Shown: piece after piece, positions 15,818 to 25,195 of the stretch
Numbering within the stretch: the first letter of the stretch is position 1
Layout: each line of letters starts with the position of its first letter
Assembly (NCBI RefSeq): GCF_036409475.1
Contig: NZ_JAYRCK010000026.1
Location: 1 to 64,000 of the forward strand
DNA length: 64,000 bases
Reading direction: 5' to 3'
Source of the DNA: Scandinavium sp036409475
GTDB lineage: Bacteria > Pseudomonadota > Gammaproteobacteria > Enterobacterales > Enterobacteriaceae
Translations under genes and position numbers: made by a program
The notes under the pieces: generated by a model
What the model saw: the letters and a program-made list of their open reading frames with translations, nothing else
What the model was told of the DNA's origin: nothing
Database searches by the model: none

Positions 15818-17239
15818 TCATTCGTTAACCTCAGAAGGTTCAATGAGCTCTCCGACGACGGCTTCAATTTCATTCATTGCCGATTGAAGATGAGAGAGGA
15901 TCAGAGCGGCAATCTCCTCTGGAGTTTCCGCAGCATCCTCGTCATCGCCGCTTTCATCGCGCAGCCAAGAAATAGCCAAACTATCATCTCGATCAGCAAT
16001 TTCCCGTCGTGAAAAGCAACGGAATCGGCCTGTTTCTCCTTGATCTACGCGCTTTGACTTACCTTGCGGATCATTTCCGAAACATTTCTCAAATTCAGAG
16101 AAGTGCGTATCGAGCAATGGCGTAGTTTTCCCGAATACGGGCATGCTTGAACGCAAGTCATAAAGCCAAACAGACTCCGTATTATTATCCTTCTTATTGT
16201 TATTGCCACGGCTAAAAAACAGAACATTTGTCTTGACGCCCGCGCTTGCGAAAATTCCCGTTGGGAGCCGCAGAATTGTGTGTAGATCGCACTTATCCAT
16301 TAGATCGCACCGCACTATTCTGCCGACGCCATCATCTGACAGCACATTGTCCGGCAAAACGACCGCAGCGCGTCCACCCGGTTTCAAGCCAAGATATATG
16401 TGCTGAAGGAAGGCCAATTGTTTGTTGGAGTTGTTGTGTGGGAGATCGGTGCGAAGCGATCGTCTGCTCCCGGCCTTGCTCCCAAATGGCGGGTTCGCAA
16501 GAATAAGATCGGCGGGCTTGAGCCCATTTGCGTCATCCGTCAGCGCATCGCCGTATATGACCTCGGCATCGAGGCCATTAAGCAATGTATTCATCAAACA
16601 AATTCGGCGTGTATTTTTTTCAATTTCAACGCCTTGATATTTCGGGGGCGTTTTCTCATATGCCTGTTTCGTATTCCCAGAACGAACGAACCGGTCGGCT
16701 GCAATTAGAAATCCGCCACTTCCAACCGCTGGGTCCTGAATTATCTCACCCAATTTTGGTTTCATGGCTCGCACCATGGAATTAACCAATGCCCTTGGAG
16801 TGAAATATTGACCTGCTCCAGAACGCACATCCTGCGAGCTCTTTTCGATAAGCCCCTCGTAGATGTGTCCAAATCTATCACCCGAGAGATCATTCCAATC
16901 AATTTTGGCGATGCCATGTACTACGGCGTGAAGGTTCTCGTCGTGCGAAAAAACCGTAGTGGGAAAGGCGTATATTGCCTGGATCGTTTCACTTTCTGCG
17001 CTAGTACCAAGGTGGGTCAGCGTCTCCTGATAGAAACCCAACAAGCCATCTTTAGGATGACTCAGGAGGTCTTTCCAGCGGCTGCCAGATGGCAGAAGAC
17101 GTTCAACACCATTCTCTTCCGCCATTTTGAGGAAAAGGAGATACGTTAATTCAGACACGTATTGGTGATAGCTGATCCCATCACCACGAAGGATGTGGCA
17201 AAGGTTCCAAATTTTCTGAACTATATTCTCGTTTTTCAT
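15818..17239 (-). CDS. hsdM: Type I modification methyltransferase HsdM (N6-adenine)
   Basis: This 473-residue protein has the HsdM N-terminal helical domain (IWNLCHILRGDGISYHQYVSELTYLLFLKM), then AGQYFTPRALV, the SAM-binding motif I DPAVGSGGF (about residue 166) and the catalytic motif IV NPPF (about residue 250), so it should methylate adenine at N6. It needs HsdS for target recognition. The start MKNENIVQKIW was chosen by family; an upstream in-frame start at 17299 is less likely. It lies 81 bases downstream of a small RHH gene. No hsdR is present beside it or anywhere in the window. Confidence 0.92.
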   Translation of the reverse strand: MKNENIVQKIWNLCHILRGDGISYHQYVSELTYLLFLKMAEENGVERLLPSGSRWKDLLSHPKDGLLGFYQETLTHLGTSAESETIQAIYAFPTTVFSHDENLHAVVHGIAKIDWNDLSGDRFGHIYEGLIEKSSQDVRSGAGQYFTPRALVNSMVRAMKPKLGEIIQDPAVGSGGFLIAADRFVRSGNTKQAYEKTPPKYQGVEIEKNTRRICLMNTLLNGLDAEVIYGDALTDDANGLKPADLILANPPFGSKAGSRRSLRTDLPHNNSNKQLAFLQHIYLGLKPGGRAAVVLPDNVLSDDGVGRIVRCDLMDKCDLHTILRLPTGIFASAGVKTNVLFFSRGNNNKKDNNTESVWLYDLRSSMPVFGKTTPLLDTHFSEFEKCFGNDPQGKSKRVDQGETGRFRCFSRREIADRDDSLAISWLRDESGDDEDAAETPEEIAALILSHLQSAMNEIEAVVGELIEPSEVNE

Positions 17240-17320
17240 ATATTTTGCTTCTTTCACTCTAAACGCTTGAATGAATGCAAACGTAAGCTTGTCCGCCAAG
17301 AACGGCTTTCTCTACGGCAT

Positions 17321-17527
17321 TCATTCTTGACCTTCTGGAGCAACTGGCCTGCCGCTGGCATTCTCGGTCTGACCAGCATACTTTGATTTCTTCGCCGCTA
17401 TGTATTCCCGCATGAACTCCCGAATGACCTGCGCGGCGGGGCGATCCTGCTCACGGCATATCTTGAGAAATTCATCGCGAAGCTCCCGCTCGACACGGAT
17501 TCGCATTCCGGCATCTTTTTCCTTCAT
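17321..17527 (-). CDS. Ribbon-helix-helix (CopG/Arc-type) small regulator
   Basis: This 68-residue protein (MKEKDAGMRIRVERELRDEF...) has the short beta strand GMRIRVERE, then two helices separated by a turn (LRDEFLKICREQDRPAAQVIREFMREYIAAKK), as in RHH DNA-binding proteins. It is the first gene of the hsdM-hsdS-ptuA-ptuB operon and probably autoregulates it so that modification precedes restriction. An alternative GTG start at 17554 adds nine residues. The C-terminal tail is polar and probably disordered. Confidence 0.75.
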   Translation of the reverse strand: MKEKDAGMRIRVERELRDEFLKICREQDRPAAQVIREFMREYIAAKKSKYAGQTENASGRPVAPEGQE

Positions 17528-17618
17528 GGCTCCAAGTGTAGCCTTTGGATACACATCAAGCCAAGTCGAAAGTCCGCAAGGAGCCGAAATTATCCGGAAT
17601 TTCGCTAGCGGGCGATTT

Positions 17619-18089
17619 GTGGCGACAGCGCAGAAGCAACGCCGCTTTCATCGTGATACCGCCAAAGATATCGAATGGCTTTTGAAACAGGGGCGCACGT
17701 TAGGGCTGAAAGCCAATTTGCCCGGAAAACTTGAATACCTGTGGCAATCAAGTACCGGTGACCTGTCTGAACAGAACGATCTCTTTCGACTGAAGTTCGC
17801 AATGGAAACCGCGCAGAATATGGAGTGGACCTATAATGTGCTCAGTGACCGCGAATGGTCTGGCCGTTACGCTGTGAAAATGAATCCGCTGACCAATGCG
17901 ATATTGTTGTCTGAGTCGTCGCTCGAAGCGGCATTTGGTGGAAATTGCAATCAGCAACTACAGCCTCTGCTTGCTAAAATAACCGGTAACGTTACGGGTA
18001 TGCAGCAGCTGCTCACTCGTTGTGGATGGTGTGCTGAAAGTATTCATGGCGAGGAAACACAGCATTTGTTCCACCTGAAAACTATTTAA
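17619..18089 (+). pseudogene. Unrecognised gene, probably truncated at its 5' end by the defence operon
   Basis: The frame is open through 18089 and its last 150 codons read as a coherent soluble protein (LLKQGRTLGLKANLPGKLEY, LSDREWSGRYAVKMNPLTNA, LLTRCGWCAESIHGEET). Upstream of about 17580 the frame runs into sequence antisense to the RHH gene, so the original N terminus seems to be missing. A GTG at 17619 is the best remaining start but has no ribosome-binding site. I do not recognise the family; it does not resemble TssK, the usual neighbour upstream of tssL. Confidence 0.5.
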
Positions 18090-18377
18090 TGTCGCTTAAA
18101 TGGAGTTAAGGGCGGGAATAATGTTTTTCAGTGATATGTTTGCAGGGGACATTTATTTTGTGAATCAAACCTCTACCAGTCGTATATTAAAAATCATTTA
18201 AGAGTGATTATTTTATTTTAAAATAAACTCCGCAAGCCCAGCCTTCACGGGTATTATCCCACTGATACCACCCAGCATTTACATTTCGTATCATTTATTC
18301 GGATTACTCCTGTTTTCTGCTGATCTATTTTTGACCCGTTACTGAATAAACCTCAACCAGAACAGGGACATTGTTCA

Positions 18378-19049
18378 TTGCCTTCTTCCAGTGATACCAC
18401 CGCGACTGATCCGATACGTTTGATTGATGACCTGCTGCAGGACACCTTTCTGTTTGTTATGGAAGTGAACCATGACAAAGGGCTGGTGCGCGATGAGGCA
18501 TTCTATCGCCGGGGTTGTGCGCTGGTCGAAGACGTTAAGTCGCGCCTAGATGCAATGAGGGAAAGCGACGACTTTATTCAGCAGCTGCAGTACGCCCAGT
18601 GTGGATTGCTTGACCACTCGGTAATGAACAGTGTCCCGGATGCCGATAATCGCGTCTGGCGACGGGCTCCACTTGAAGGTGCTTATCTCGGGACGCTGCG
18701 GGCAGGTGAACGGGTTCCTGAGGCTTTGCGTAAGCTTCTGCGTCAGACTGACCCCGATATGCGCCTGCTGGTACTTTACCAGCGAATTTATGCCTTTGGG
18801 TTTGGTCGCTTTCTTACCGGTTATGAAGACGAACACCGCCAGGCAATGGAATCCCTCGATGCACTGGTGCCAGCCTCTGAACTGCCACAATCCTCCCCGT
18901 TAATCGTTGAACACCGTCCGGGTGTGCGCCGTGGGCTGCTGCGCTCGCGGCTGTTTCATACGGTGGTGCTGGCGGCTTTAGTTGTCGCGCTGTACTGCGG
19001 CCTTGATTACGTCCTGCACAATGACCTGCTGAGTGCTTTGTCTGGCTGA
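18378..19049 (+). CDS. tssL: T6SS inner-membrane protein TssL (DotU/IcmH family)
   Basis: This 223-residue protein matches the DotU/TssL family: IRLIDDLLQDTFLFVMEVNHDKG at the N terminus, a helical cytoplasmic hook domain, and a single C-terminal membrane anchor (LFHTVVLAALVVALYCGLDYVL, about residues 191-212). It lacks the OmpA-like peptidoglycan-binding extension. TssL forms the membrane complex with TssM and TssJ. The start is TTG with AGGGA nine bases upstream. The gene is followed directly by vgrG, whereas related clusters usually have ompA, hcp and clpV genes here. Confidence 0.85.
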   Translation: MPSSSDTTATDPIRLIDDLLQDTFLFVMEVNHDKGLVRDEAFYRRGCALVEDVKSRLDAMRESDDFIQQLQYAQCGLLDHSVMNSVPDADNRVWRRAPLEGAYLGTLRAGERVPEALRKLLRQTDPDMRLLVLYQRIYAFGFGRFLTGYEDEHRQAMESLDALVPASELPQSSPLIVEHRPGVRRGLLRSRLFHTVVLAALVVALYCGLDYVLHNDLLSALSG

Positions 19050-19191
19050 GTGAACGCTTTCACACAATGCCCGGCAACTGATGGTGTGGTGTACCGGGTT
19101 AAAGAATCTGACCTGATGCGCCTGGGTGTACGGCGAAGGGCGGTAGCATTCCGTCTGCTCAGGTCTTCAGCTTATACAGGGACTCTCCGCC

Positions 19192-21576
19192 ATGACCTCA
19201 CTGCCACCCGTGCTCAACGCTGACACTCTCAACCGCTATCACCTGCAGATTAAAGGCTGCGATATCCCGCTGGATGTGGAATCGTTTGATGCCCGCGAAG
19301 CGCTGAGCGAGTGTTACCGCTACGATATCGTGCTTACCAGTTCAAATCAGGATATCGACCCGTCACTGATGCTGATGAAGGATGTCACCTTTATCATGCA
19401 GAGCCTGCCGCAAACTGCATTGCGTATCACGACACAACCGGAAGTGCAGCGCTCGGTACACGGCGTTATCACCCATTTCTCCCGTCTGTCCTCCTCCCGT
19501 GACGAAGCCACGTATTCCCTGACCTTCCGTCCGCGCCTCGAACTTCTCGGTAAATCCCGCCGTACTGCTATCTATCAGAATCAGTCTGTGCCGGATGTGG
19601 TTGAGCAAATTCTGAGAAAAAACCACAACTGGCCGGGCTGGCTGTTTGAGTTTCGCTTAAGCGGCAGCTATCCAAAACGTGAACTGATCACCCAGTTTAT
19701 GCAGACGGACCTGGAGTTTATCGAATGCCTGCTCTCGGAAGTGGGCATCGGCTACCGCTTTGAGATGGACCCGGAGATAAAGCACGAGGTGCTGACCTTC
19801 ACCGACAGTGGTCGCGACTGGCAGCATGGTGTAAAAATCCCCGCAGTGAATCCCTCTGGCACCAACGACAGCCGACAGGAATCGCTCTGGCACCTCAAGG
19901 CCCATCATCAGGTTGTGGAGCGCTCGGCATCCCATAAAGACTATAACTATCGCAGCGCCGGTGAACCACTGACCACCCAGGCTGACCTGACCCATGATGA
20001 TGACAAAACTACTTACGGAGATAACCATCAGTATGCCGAAGGGTATCTTTCATCCGGGGAACGTTATCAGGGGCAGAAGACCACGCCTGAAACCGGTGAG
20101 TTTTACTCCCGGCTTCATCATGAGCGGGCGCTGAACAGCCAGCATCTGCTGAGCCTCGACAGTAACGCCACCATTATTGCCCCCGGTCAGGTACTGGAGC
20201 CACAGGGCAGCCACGTTCCTTCAGCCTTTGCTGAAGGGATACTGATTACCGCCATCACCAGCTCGGCTTCACGCAGCTCACACTATCAGCTGCACGCGGA
20301 GGGGATGGCCTGGAGTGACCAGCTCAACTGGCGACCGCCACTTAAAGCCCGACCGCGCATTACTGTGCCGTTACCGGCGCGTGTCACCAGCCTTACCGCC
20401 AACGATATCTACAGCCATATAGACAAACAGGGTCGCTACCGTGTGCGCTTCGACTTCGACCAGGCAGACTGGAAAGCCGGATACGAAAGCCCGTGGCTGC
20501 GTCTGGCGCGTAGTTATGCCGGTGACACCTACGGCCTGCACCTGCCACTGCTGGACGGAACGGAAGTCTCAGTGATGTTCGACGGCGGTCATCCGGACAA
20601 GCCGTTTATCGCCTTTGCTCTGCATGATTCTCAGCATCCTGACCACGTTACGATTGAGAACTATAAGCGCAATATTCTGCGTACTCCGGCGGCAAACGAA
20701 CTACGTCTGCAGGATGAACGCCAGAAAGAACATGTTCACCTCTCAACCCCGCATGTAAACAGTGAGCTGAACCTTGGTTATAACGTGCTGGAGGACAACC
20801 CGAAGGAGCTGCGTGGCGAAGGGGCGGAACTGCGTACTGACGGTCACGGTGTCATGCGTGCGGCGAAAGGGGTGTTCATCACTGCCGATGCTCAGCCACA
20901 GGCGCAGGGCAAACTGCTGGAGATGGAACCTGCGCTCAGGGAACTGGAAGCTGCGATGCAGGAAGCCGCCAGTCTGCGTACTGCAGCAGTACAGGCAAAA
21001 GCTGAACTGGCAGATGTGCAGAAACAAACCGAACTGCTCAACAACACCCTGAAAGACCTGCAACAGCAGGCATTACTGCTTTCAGCGCCATCAGGTATCG
21101 CACAGGTCACCCCGGCAAGCATCCAGCTTGCTGCCGGTCAGAATCTGATTGCCACCACCGGGCAGGATGCAGATTTCAGCATCGCAAAAGCCTTCAGAAT
21201 GGCCGTGGGCAGCACACTGAGTCTGTTCGCCAAAATGGCCGGTATCAAGCTCTATGCAGCCGCCGGGAAGGTGGACATTCAGGCGCAAAGTGATGCCCTG
21301 GATTTGCTCGCTCAGAAGGACCTGCAGATAACCAGTCAGGACGGCAAGGTCACCATTTCGGCCAAAACCGAACTGTTGCTGGAGTGTGGTGGGGCATGGA
21401 TACAGCTGAAAGACGGCAATATCGTCGAGGGCGGTTCAGGTAACGTGAGTATCAAATGCGGGACGCTGGAGAAACTCGGTCCCGCCTCTCAGACCAGCAG
21501 CATTACCCTGCCTGAGCACTGCCCGTCTATCGTTCTCAAAGCGGCGGGCAACAAAAACGCCAGCGTACCACTGTGA
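19192..21576 (+). CDS. vgrG: T6SS spike protein VgrG (TssI)
   Basis: This 794-residue protein has the gp27-like region (residues about 15-380), a gp5-like OB fold (RYRVRFDFD...SPWLRLARSYAG, about 420-480, with the GTEVSVMFDGGHPDKP motif) and a C-terminal DUF2345 domain (about 580-760). Between the OB-fold part and DUF2345 there is a predicted coiled coil (LRELEAAMQEAASLRTAAVQ, about 585-625). VgrG trimers form the spike tip that carries effectors. No enzymatic C-terminal extension is present, so it delivers cargo through the adjacent DUF4123 adaptor and PAAR proteins. Confidence 0.95.
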   Translation: MTSLPPVLNADTLNRYHLQIKGCDIPLDVESFDAREALSECYRYDIVLTSSNQDIDPSLMLMKDVTFIMQSLPQTALRITTQPEVQRSVHGVITHFSRLSSSRDEATYSLTFRPRLELLGKSRRTAIYQNQSVPDVVEQILRKNHNWPGWLFEFRLSGSYPKRELITQFMQTDLEFIECLLSEVGIGYRFEMDPEIKHEVLTFTDSGRDWQHGVKIPAVNPSGTNDSRQESLWHLKAHHQVVERSASHKDYNYRSAGEPLTTQADLTHDDDKTTYGDNHQYAEGYLSSGERYQGQKTTPETGEFYSRLHHERALNSQHLLSLDSNATIIAPGQVLEPQGSHVPSAFAEGILITAITSSASRSSHYQLHAEGMAWSDQLNWRPPLKARPRITVPLPARVTSLTANDIYSHIDKQGRYRVRFDFDQADWKAGYESPWLRLARSYAGDTYGLHLPLLDGTEVSVMFDGGHPDKPFIAFALHDSQHPDHVTIENYKRNILRTPAANELRLQDERQKEHVHLSTPHVNSELNLGYNVLEDNPKELRGEGAELRTDGHGVMRAAKGVFITADAQPQAQGKLLEMEPALRELEAAMQEAASLRTAAVQAKAELADVQKQTELLNNTLKDLQQQALLLSAPSGIAQVTPASIQLAAGQNLIATTGQDADFSIAKAFRMAVGSTLSLFAKMAGIKLYAAAGKVDIQAQSDALDLLAQKDLQITSQDGKVTISAKTELLLECGGAWIQLKDGNIVEGGSGNVSIKCGTLEKLGPASQTSSITLPEHCPSIVLKAAGNKNASVPL

Positions 21577-21590
21577 CAGAGGGAACGATA

Positions 21591-22565
21591 ATGACGGATT
21601 ATGATTATAGTGATGGCGCACGTCAGCGCAGCGCGGAACAGCTGCATACCGCGATAACAAAAGCCGTGAAAGACAGTGGTGAAAACCTGTATCTGCTGGT
21701 GGACCCTGTTTCTCTGCCTGCCGATATTGAACATTCGTTTGTTCGGGTTCTGGTAGCAGAACACCCCGTTCCGGTGGTGCTACCACATGAATCTCTGACC
21801 CGTGACAGCGACCCGTGGCTTATCAGCATTGAGATGGATAACCCACAGCAGGCAACGCTGCTCAATAGCAGTATAGATTTTGCGGTGACGGAACTGCATC
21901 CTGACCATCTGAGTCAGGGGAACGGTCGTGCAGTCTGTGGCTGGTTGCTGAGCCCGTTTGATGCCGAAACGGTTGCCCGACAACTGGGCAATACCGCTAT
22001 TCAATCCCTGAGTGACCATTCACAGATATTGCTGCGTTACTACGACCCGGCTGTTCACAGTGTGCTCTGGTCACACTTCAGTTCCCTGCAACATCAGCGC
22101 TGGTTGGGTGTGCTCAGCCACTGGATTTATCCGGACGGTGACGCTCAGATAGTAATCCGTGAACATACTCCGTCTTCATCACCGTTTTTGTCATTCTCGC
22201 TGGCACTGTCGCTGGAAGATGAAGCAATGATTGAGGTGACAGGGAAAGTTAACCGGACTCTTGAGCGTTATCGCAGCCTGCACATTCATCACCAACGCCA
22301 CGATGAGGAGGCGGCTACTGTCATTGTCTGTCACGCACTTGAACGGGCTGCATCACAACATGGTTTTACTAACGAACGTGACCAGCAGTTACTCGCGCTG
22401 GATTGCCTGCACTGGCATCCACAATTCGATACCCATCCGGATGTGCGGATCTTGCTCTCCCCGAGAGAGCGTGACCTGAAAGCCAGCTATATCGCTTGCC
22501 TCACAGTACTGACCGAAGCCCGTTATCCGCAGTTGTGCGATGAACTGAATGAAAGGAATCAGTAA
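21591..22565 (+). CDS. DUF4123 T6SS effector adaptor/chaperone
   Basis: This 324-residue protein has a DUF4123 domain in its N-terminal half (NLYLLVDPVSLPADIEHSFV, then SDPWLISIEMDN and GNGRAVCGWLLSPFD, then LLRYYDPAV). DUF4123 proteins (Tap/TEC) load effectors onto their cognate VgrG. It lies between vgrG and the effector, and its stop overlaps the effector's start codon (TAATG). The start MTDYDYSDGA follows GAGGGAACG; an in-frame GTG at 21573 overlaps vgrG. Confidence 0.88.
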   Translation: MTDYDYSDGARQRSAEQLHTAITKAVKDSGENLYLLVDPVSLPADIEHSFVRVLVAEHPVPVVLPHESLTRDSDPWLISIEMDNPQQATLLNSSIDFAVTELHPDHLSQGNGRAVCGWLLSPFDAETVARQLGNTAIQSLSDHSQILLRYYDPAVHSVLWSHFSSLQHQRWLGVLSHWIYPDGDAQIVIREHTPSSSPFLSFSLALSLEDEAMIEVTGKVNRTLERYRSLHIHHQRHDEEAATVIVCHALERAASQHGFTNERDQQLLALDCLHWHPQFDTHPDVRILLSPRERDLKASYIACLTVLTEARYPQLCDELNERNQ

Positions 22566-25195
22566 TGGCCGAATTTATCCCTGATATGAATAACTGCCCG
22601 ATGTGCATGGTGAAAGGACCTGCGCTCATTCCTGCCCGCTATGCTGTCGTCACCGACAATATCACAGGCGGTATTCCTGCCTGGGCGACACCGGCAAATG
22701 CTGAACCCTACAAACCGGTTCCTGGATACAGCTATGCACTACGCGCCATGCGGCAGGGCTTTATCTATGTGTTCTATGAATTCAGCCAGCACTGGGATGC
22801 TTGGGCGATTTGTGAAGATGGCAGTCTGTGGAAACAGCCCTCAGGCGCATATGCCCAGCCCAAGAAAACCCCGGACTGTAGCTCACCGAAACATCAGGCT
22901 ACCAATCTGGAAATGATGATCCTCGATGAAATGGCGCTGGAAGGAAACACCTGGCTTGCATTCTCACCGTCCAAATGGATGTCGGAAACGCTGGAGAGAT
23001 ACGCCAGTGATGCTGATTTGCGTCAAAAGCGTATGCAGTGTCTGGAATCATGGCAGTGGACAACGCCAGCCAATTCGCTTGGGGTTACTGCTGCCTCTCC
23101 GGGCAGTCTGGAAAGCATTCTGGACTATAAAGACAGCGGGATGACCCATCCGTCGCGACAGCTACCGTATAACCCGACGATCCGCCGTATCAGTCAGACC
23201 GAACCGAAAGCCCCCTGGTACAACTTTGAAGAACACGACGTCAAACCCCAGGGAACCATTTATCCGTGGAGCCAGAGCCGTATCGGCGGAGCTCCCCGTA
23301 CCATGCAGGCGCTGAAGAATAGGCATGAGGGCAAGAATAAATACGGCAAGGACACCACTCCGCTAGTGATGGCAATTGAAGATCCTGTGGGTATTGCTCA
23401 TGAGCTTGCAGGATTTGGGGATGATTTTGCCGGGTTGCACAAAGCATGGATGGACGATCTGTCGATTGAGTTTGCCTCTGATTATTGGTTAAACGGTGTA
23501 AAAAACCAGCTGAGAGAACTCAATCGGGCTCAGGCGCTGCATGATGTTGATTACAACATGGGCATCATTGCAGGTATGACGCAGGGCCACAATAGTGATG
23601 AAGATATTGCTCAACTGCGAAGCAAAGCCCATATCAATGCGATCAAATCAGGTGAAACGGAATTTGCTCATGACTGGGAGAAATATAACGGGCGTCTGAA
23701 CCAGGAGAAAAGAGAGGCATTTCATAAGTGTCATGCGTCTTTTTGCGAACAACTGGCGAAGCAACTGGAAACGCTGGCAGCATTGCGCGTGCAGTGGCTG
23801 AAAGACTCGCATTTCATCCTTTGCAGTCAGGATTTTTATTCCACTCGTGTTGAGGATAATCTGAGCTATCAGGAAATCGTGGATTATGCGATGGCTTCGC
23901 TGAATCTAACGGATACGGGTACAGAGTATCTGGATGGACAGATTGATGCCTATGCAGCGACGGATGCCAACAATATTGTCTGGCGCTCATGGATGCTGAA
24001 CAATCCTGAAGTCATTGAAGAAACACAGCCGTTTATGAACGTGTTAAGCCAGTCCAGGGGGAACCCTGCAAAAGCGAATAAAGAAGCTTATCTGGCAGCT
24101 ATTTCTACGCTGAGCAATAAATTCGTAAAGGCGTATGCAAAAGCCAATGATATTGTGGCGGGAAATCCATCGCCCACATCCTCTTGGTCCCGCGCCATGC
24201 TCCATACCGATCGCAAGCTGACCACGATGGGCGATCGATTCTTTAGCTATACCCGTCTGGGAAACGGCCTTGACAGTATGACAGAAATGTTGCACAAGTC
24301 GCTGATAACAGTTGCGTCGGGTGTACCGTTTAATAACGCCGTAGCACTTTCAGTTTCACAGCTTGAGTTTGGCGATGTTTATCGGCAGGAAGTGCTGAGT
24401 AACGTTAGCAACGACGTTTCTCAGAATCGGGTGAACAATCTGAATAAATATAAAGTGAATTTTGACAAGTTTGCTCAATCTGCTGAGGGTGAAAAAGTTC
24501 TCAAGAAAGCAAGGATCAAACTTCTTGTTCTACTTTTCAACATTCTAGAATATAAAAATCAGGCAAAAAAACAAGCGGACAATCCTACAGATGCTAAAGA
24601 ACTGAGTAAATACCTCTCGGCGTTAGCTAGTACAATCAATACAACTACATCTGTTGTGATGCCCGCAATCGAACATGGAATCAAAAATCAGACCTTAACT
24701 AGCAGTATTAAGTGGACTGGTGCAGGGGCTGGTTCAGTTGCCTCAATATTAACACTATCTGTTGATGTTTCTGCTGGAGTCTCAGAGATAATGGGTGAGC
24801 AACGGTGGGGGTATATTACGCTCTCTGCTGTTAAGGTTGGTGTTGACATGAAAATTGCAGCAAATGCGCTTAATGAACTTCTGGTATTGCTTATAGAACG
24901 GGAATTGATAGCAAGTGGAGGCATTCTCACTACAAGAATAATGGCATTTGCAACAATGGAATCTATTGCATGGATTGCGGGATGGGAGGTTATGATTGGA
25001 TTATATCTAATAGATCAGTTGTTAATTCTTTATTATGGAAATGAATTGCAAATCTGGTGTGAGAAGTCAGTCTTTGGGGTGAAGGCGGAAAAGGAGCTAC
25101 TTTCGACAGAGTACATTGGGCTTAATGAACAACGCAAGAATAAAATTGAAAAACAAAAAGAAACTTTACTCAGTGCATTAAAGGTGATCCAATGA
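22565..25195 (+). CDS. T6SS effector, BTH_I2691/VasX-like, with C-terminal membrane-inserting region
   Basis: This 876-residue protein starts with the Cys-containing motif typical of BTH_I2691/VasX-N proteins (MNNCPMCMVKGPALIPARYA, PGYSYALRAMRQGFIYVFY). The middle is helical and soluble. The last 160 residues hold several hydrophobic helices (GAGSVASILTLSVDVSAGV, ALNELLVLLIERELIASGG, WIAGWEVMIGLYLIDQLLIL), as expected for a colicin-like pore-former such as VasX. It is encoded after its adaptor and before a putative immunity gene, which it overlaps by four bases. The part after about 24400 is clearly more AT-rich than the start, a sign of exchange of the toxic C terminus. Confidence 0.82.
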   Translation: MAEFIPDMNNCPMCMVKGPALIPARYAVVTDNITGGIPAWATPANAEPYKPVPGYSYALRAMRQGFIYVFYEFSQHWDAWAICEDGSLWKQPSGAYAQPKKTPDCSSPKHQATNLEMMILDEMALEGNTWLAFSPSKWMSETLERYASDADLRQKRMQCLESWQWTTPANSLGVTAASPGSLESILDYKDSGMTHPSRQLPYNPTIRRISQTEPKAPWYNFEEHDVKPQGTIYPWSQSRIGGAPRTMQALKNRHEGKNKYGKDTTPLVMAIEDPVGIAHELAGFGDDFAGLHKAWMDDLSIEFASDYWLNGVKNQLRELNRAQALHDVDYNMGIIAGMTQGHNSDEDIAQLRSKAHINAIKSGETEFAHDWEKYNGRLNQEKREAFHKCHASFCEQLAKQLETLAALRVQWLKDSHFILCSQDFYSTRVEDNLSYQEIVDYAMASLNLTDTGTEYLDGQIDAYAATDANNIVWRSWMLNNPEVIEETQPFMNVLSQSRGNPAKANKEAYLAAISTLSNKFVKAYAKANDIVAGNPSPTSSWSRAMLHTDRKLTTMGDRFFSYTRLGNGLDSMTEMLHKSLITVASGVPFNNAVALSVSQLEFGDVYRQEVLSNVSNDVSQNRVNNLNKYKVNFDKFAQSAEGEKVLKKARIKLLVLLFNILEYKNQAKKQADNPTDAKELSKYLSALASTINTTTSVVMPAIEHGIKNQTLTSSIKWTGAGAGSVASILTLSVDVSAGVSEIMGEQRWGYITLSAVKVGVDMKIAANALNELLVLLIERELIASGGILTTRIMAFATMESIAWIAGWEVMIGLYLIDQLLILYYGNELQIWCEKSVFGVKAEKELLSTEYIGLNEQRKNKIEKQKETLLSALKVIQ

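Noticed and set aside
17400..17618. N-terminal 73 codons of the 17400-18089 frame
   Set aside because: They are antisense to the RHH gene and its upstream region, so they are unlikely to be coding.
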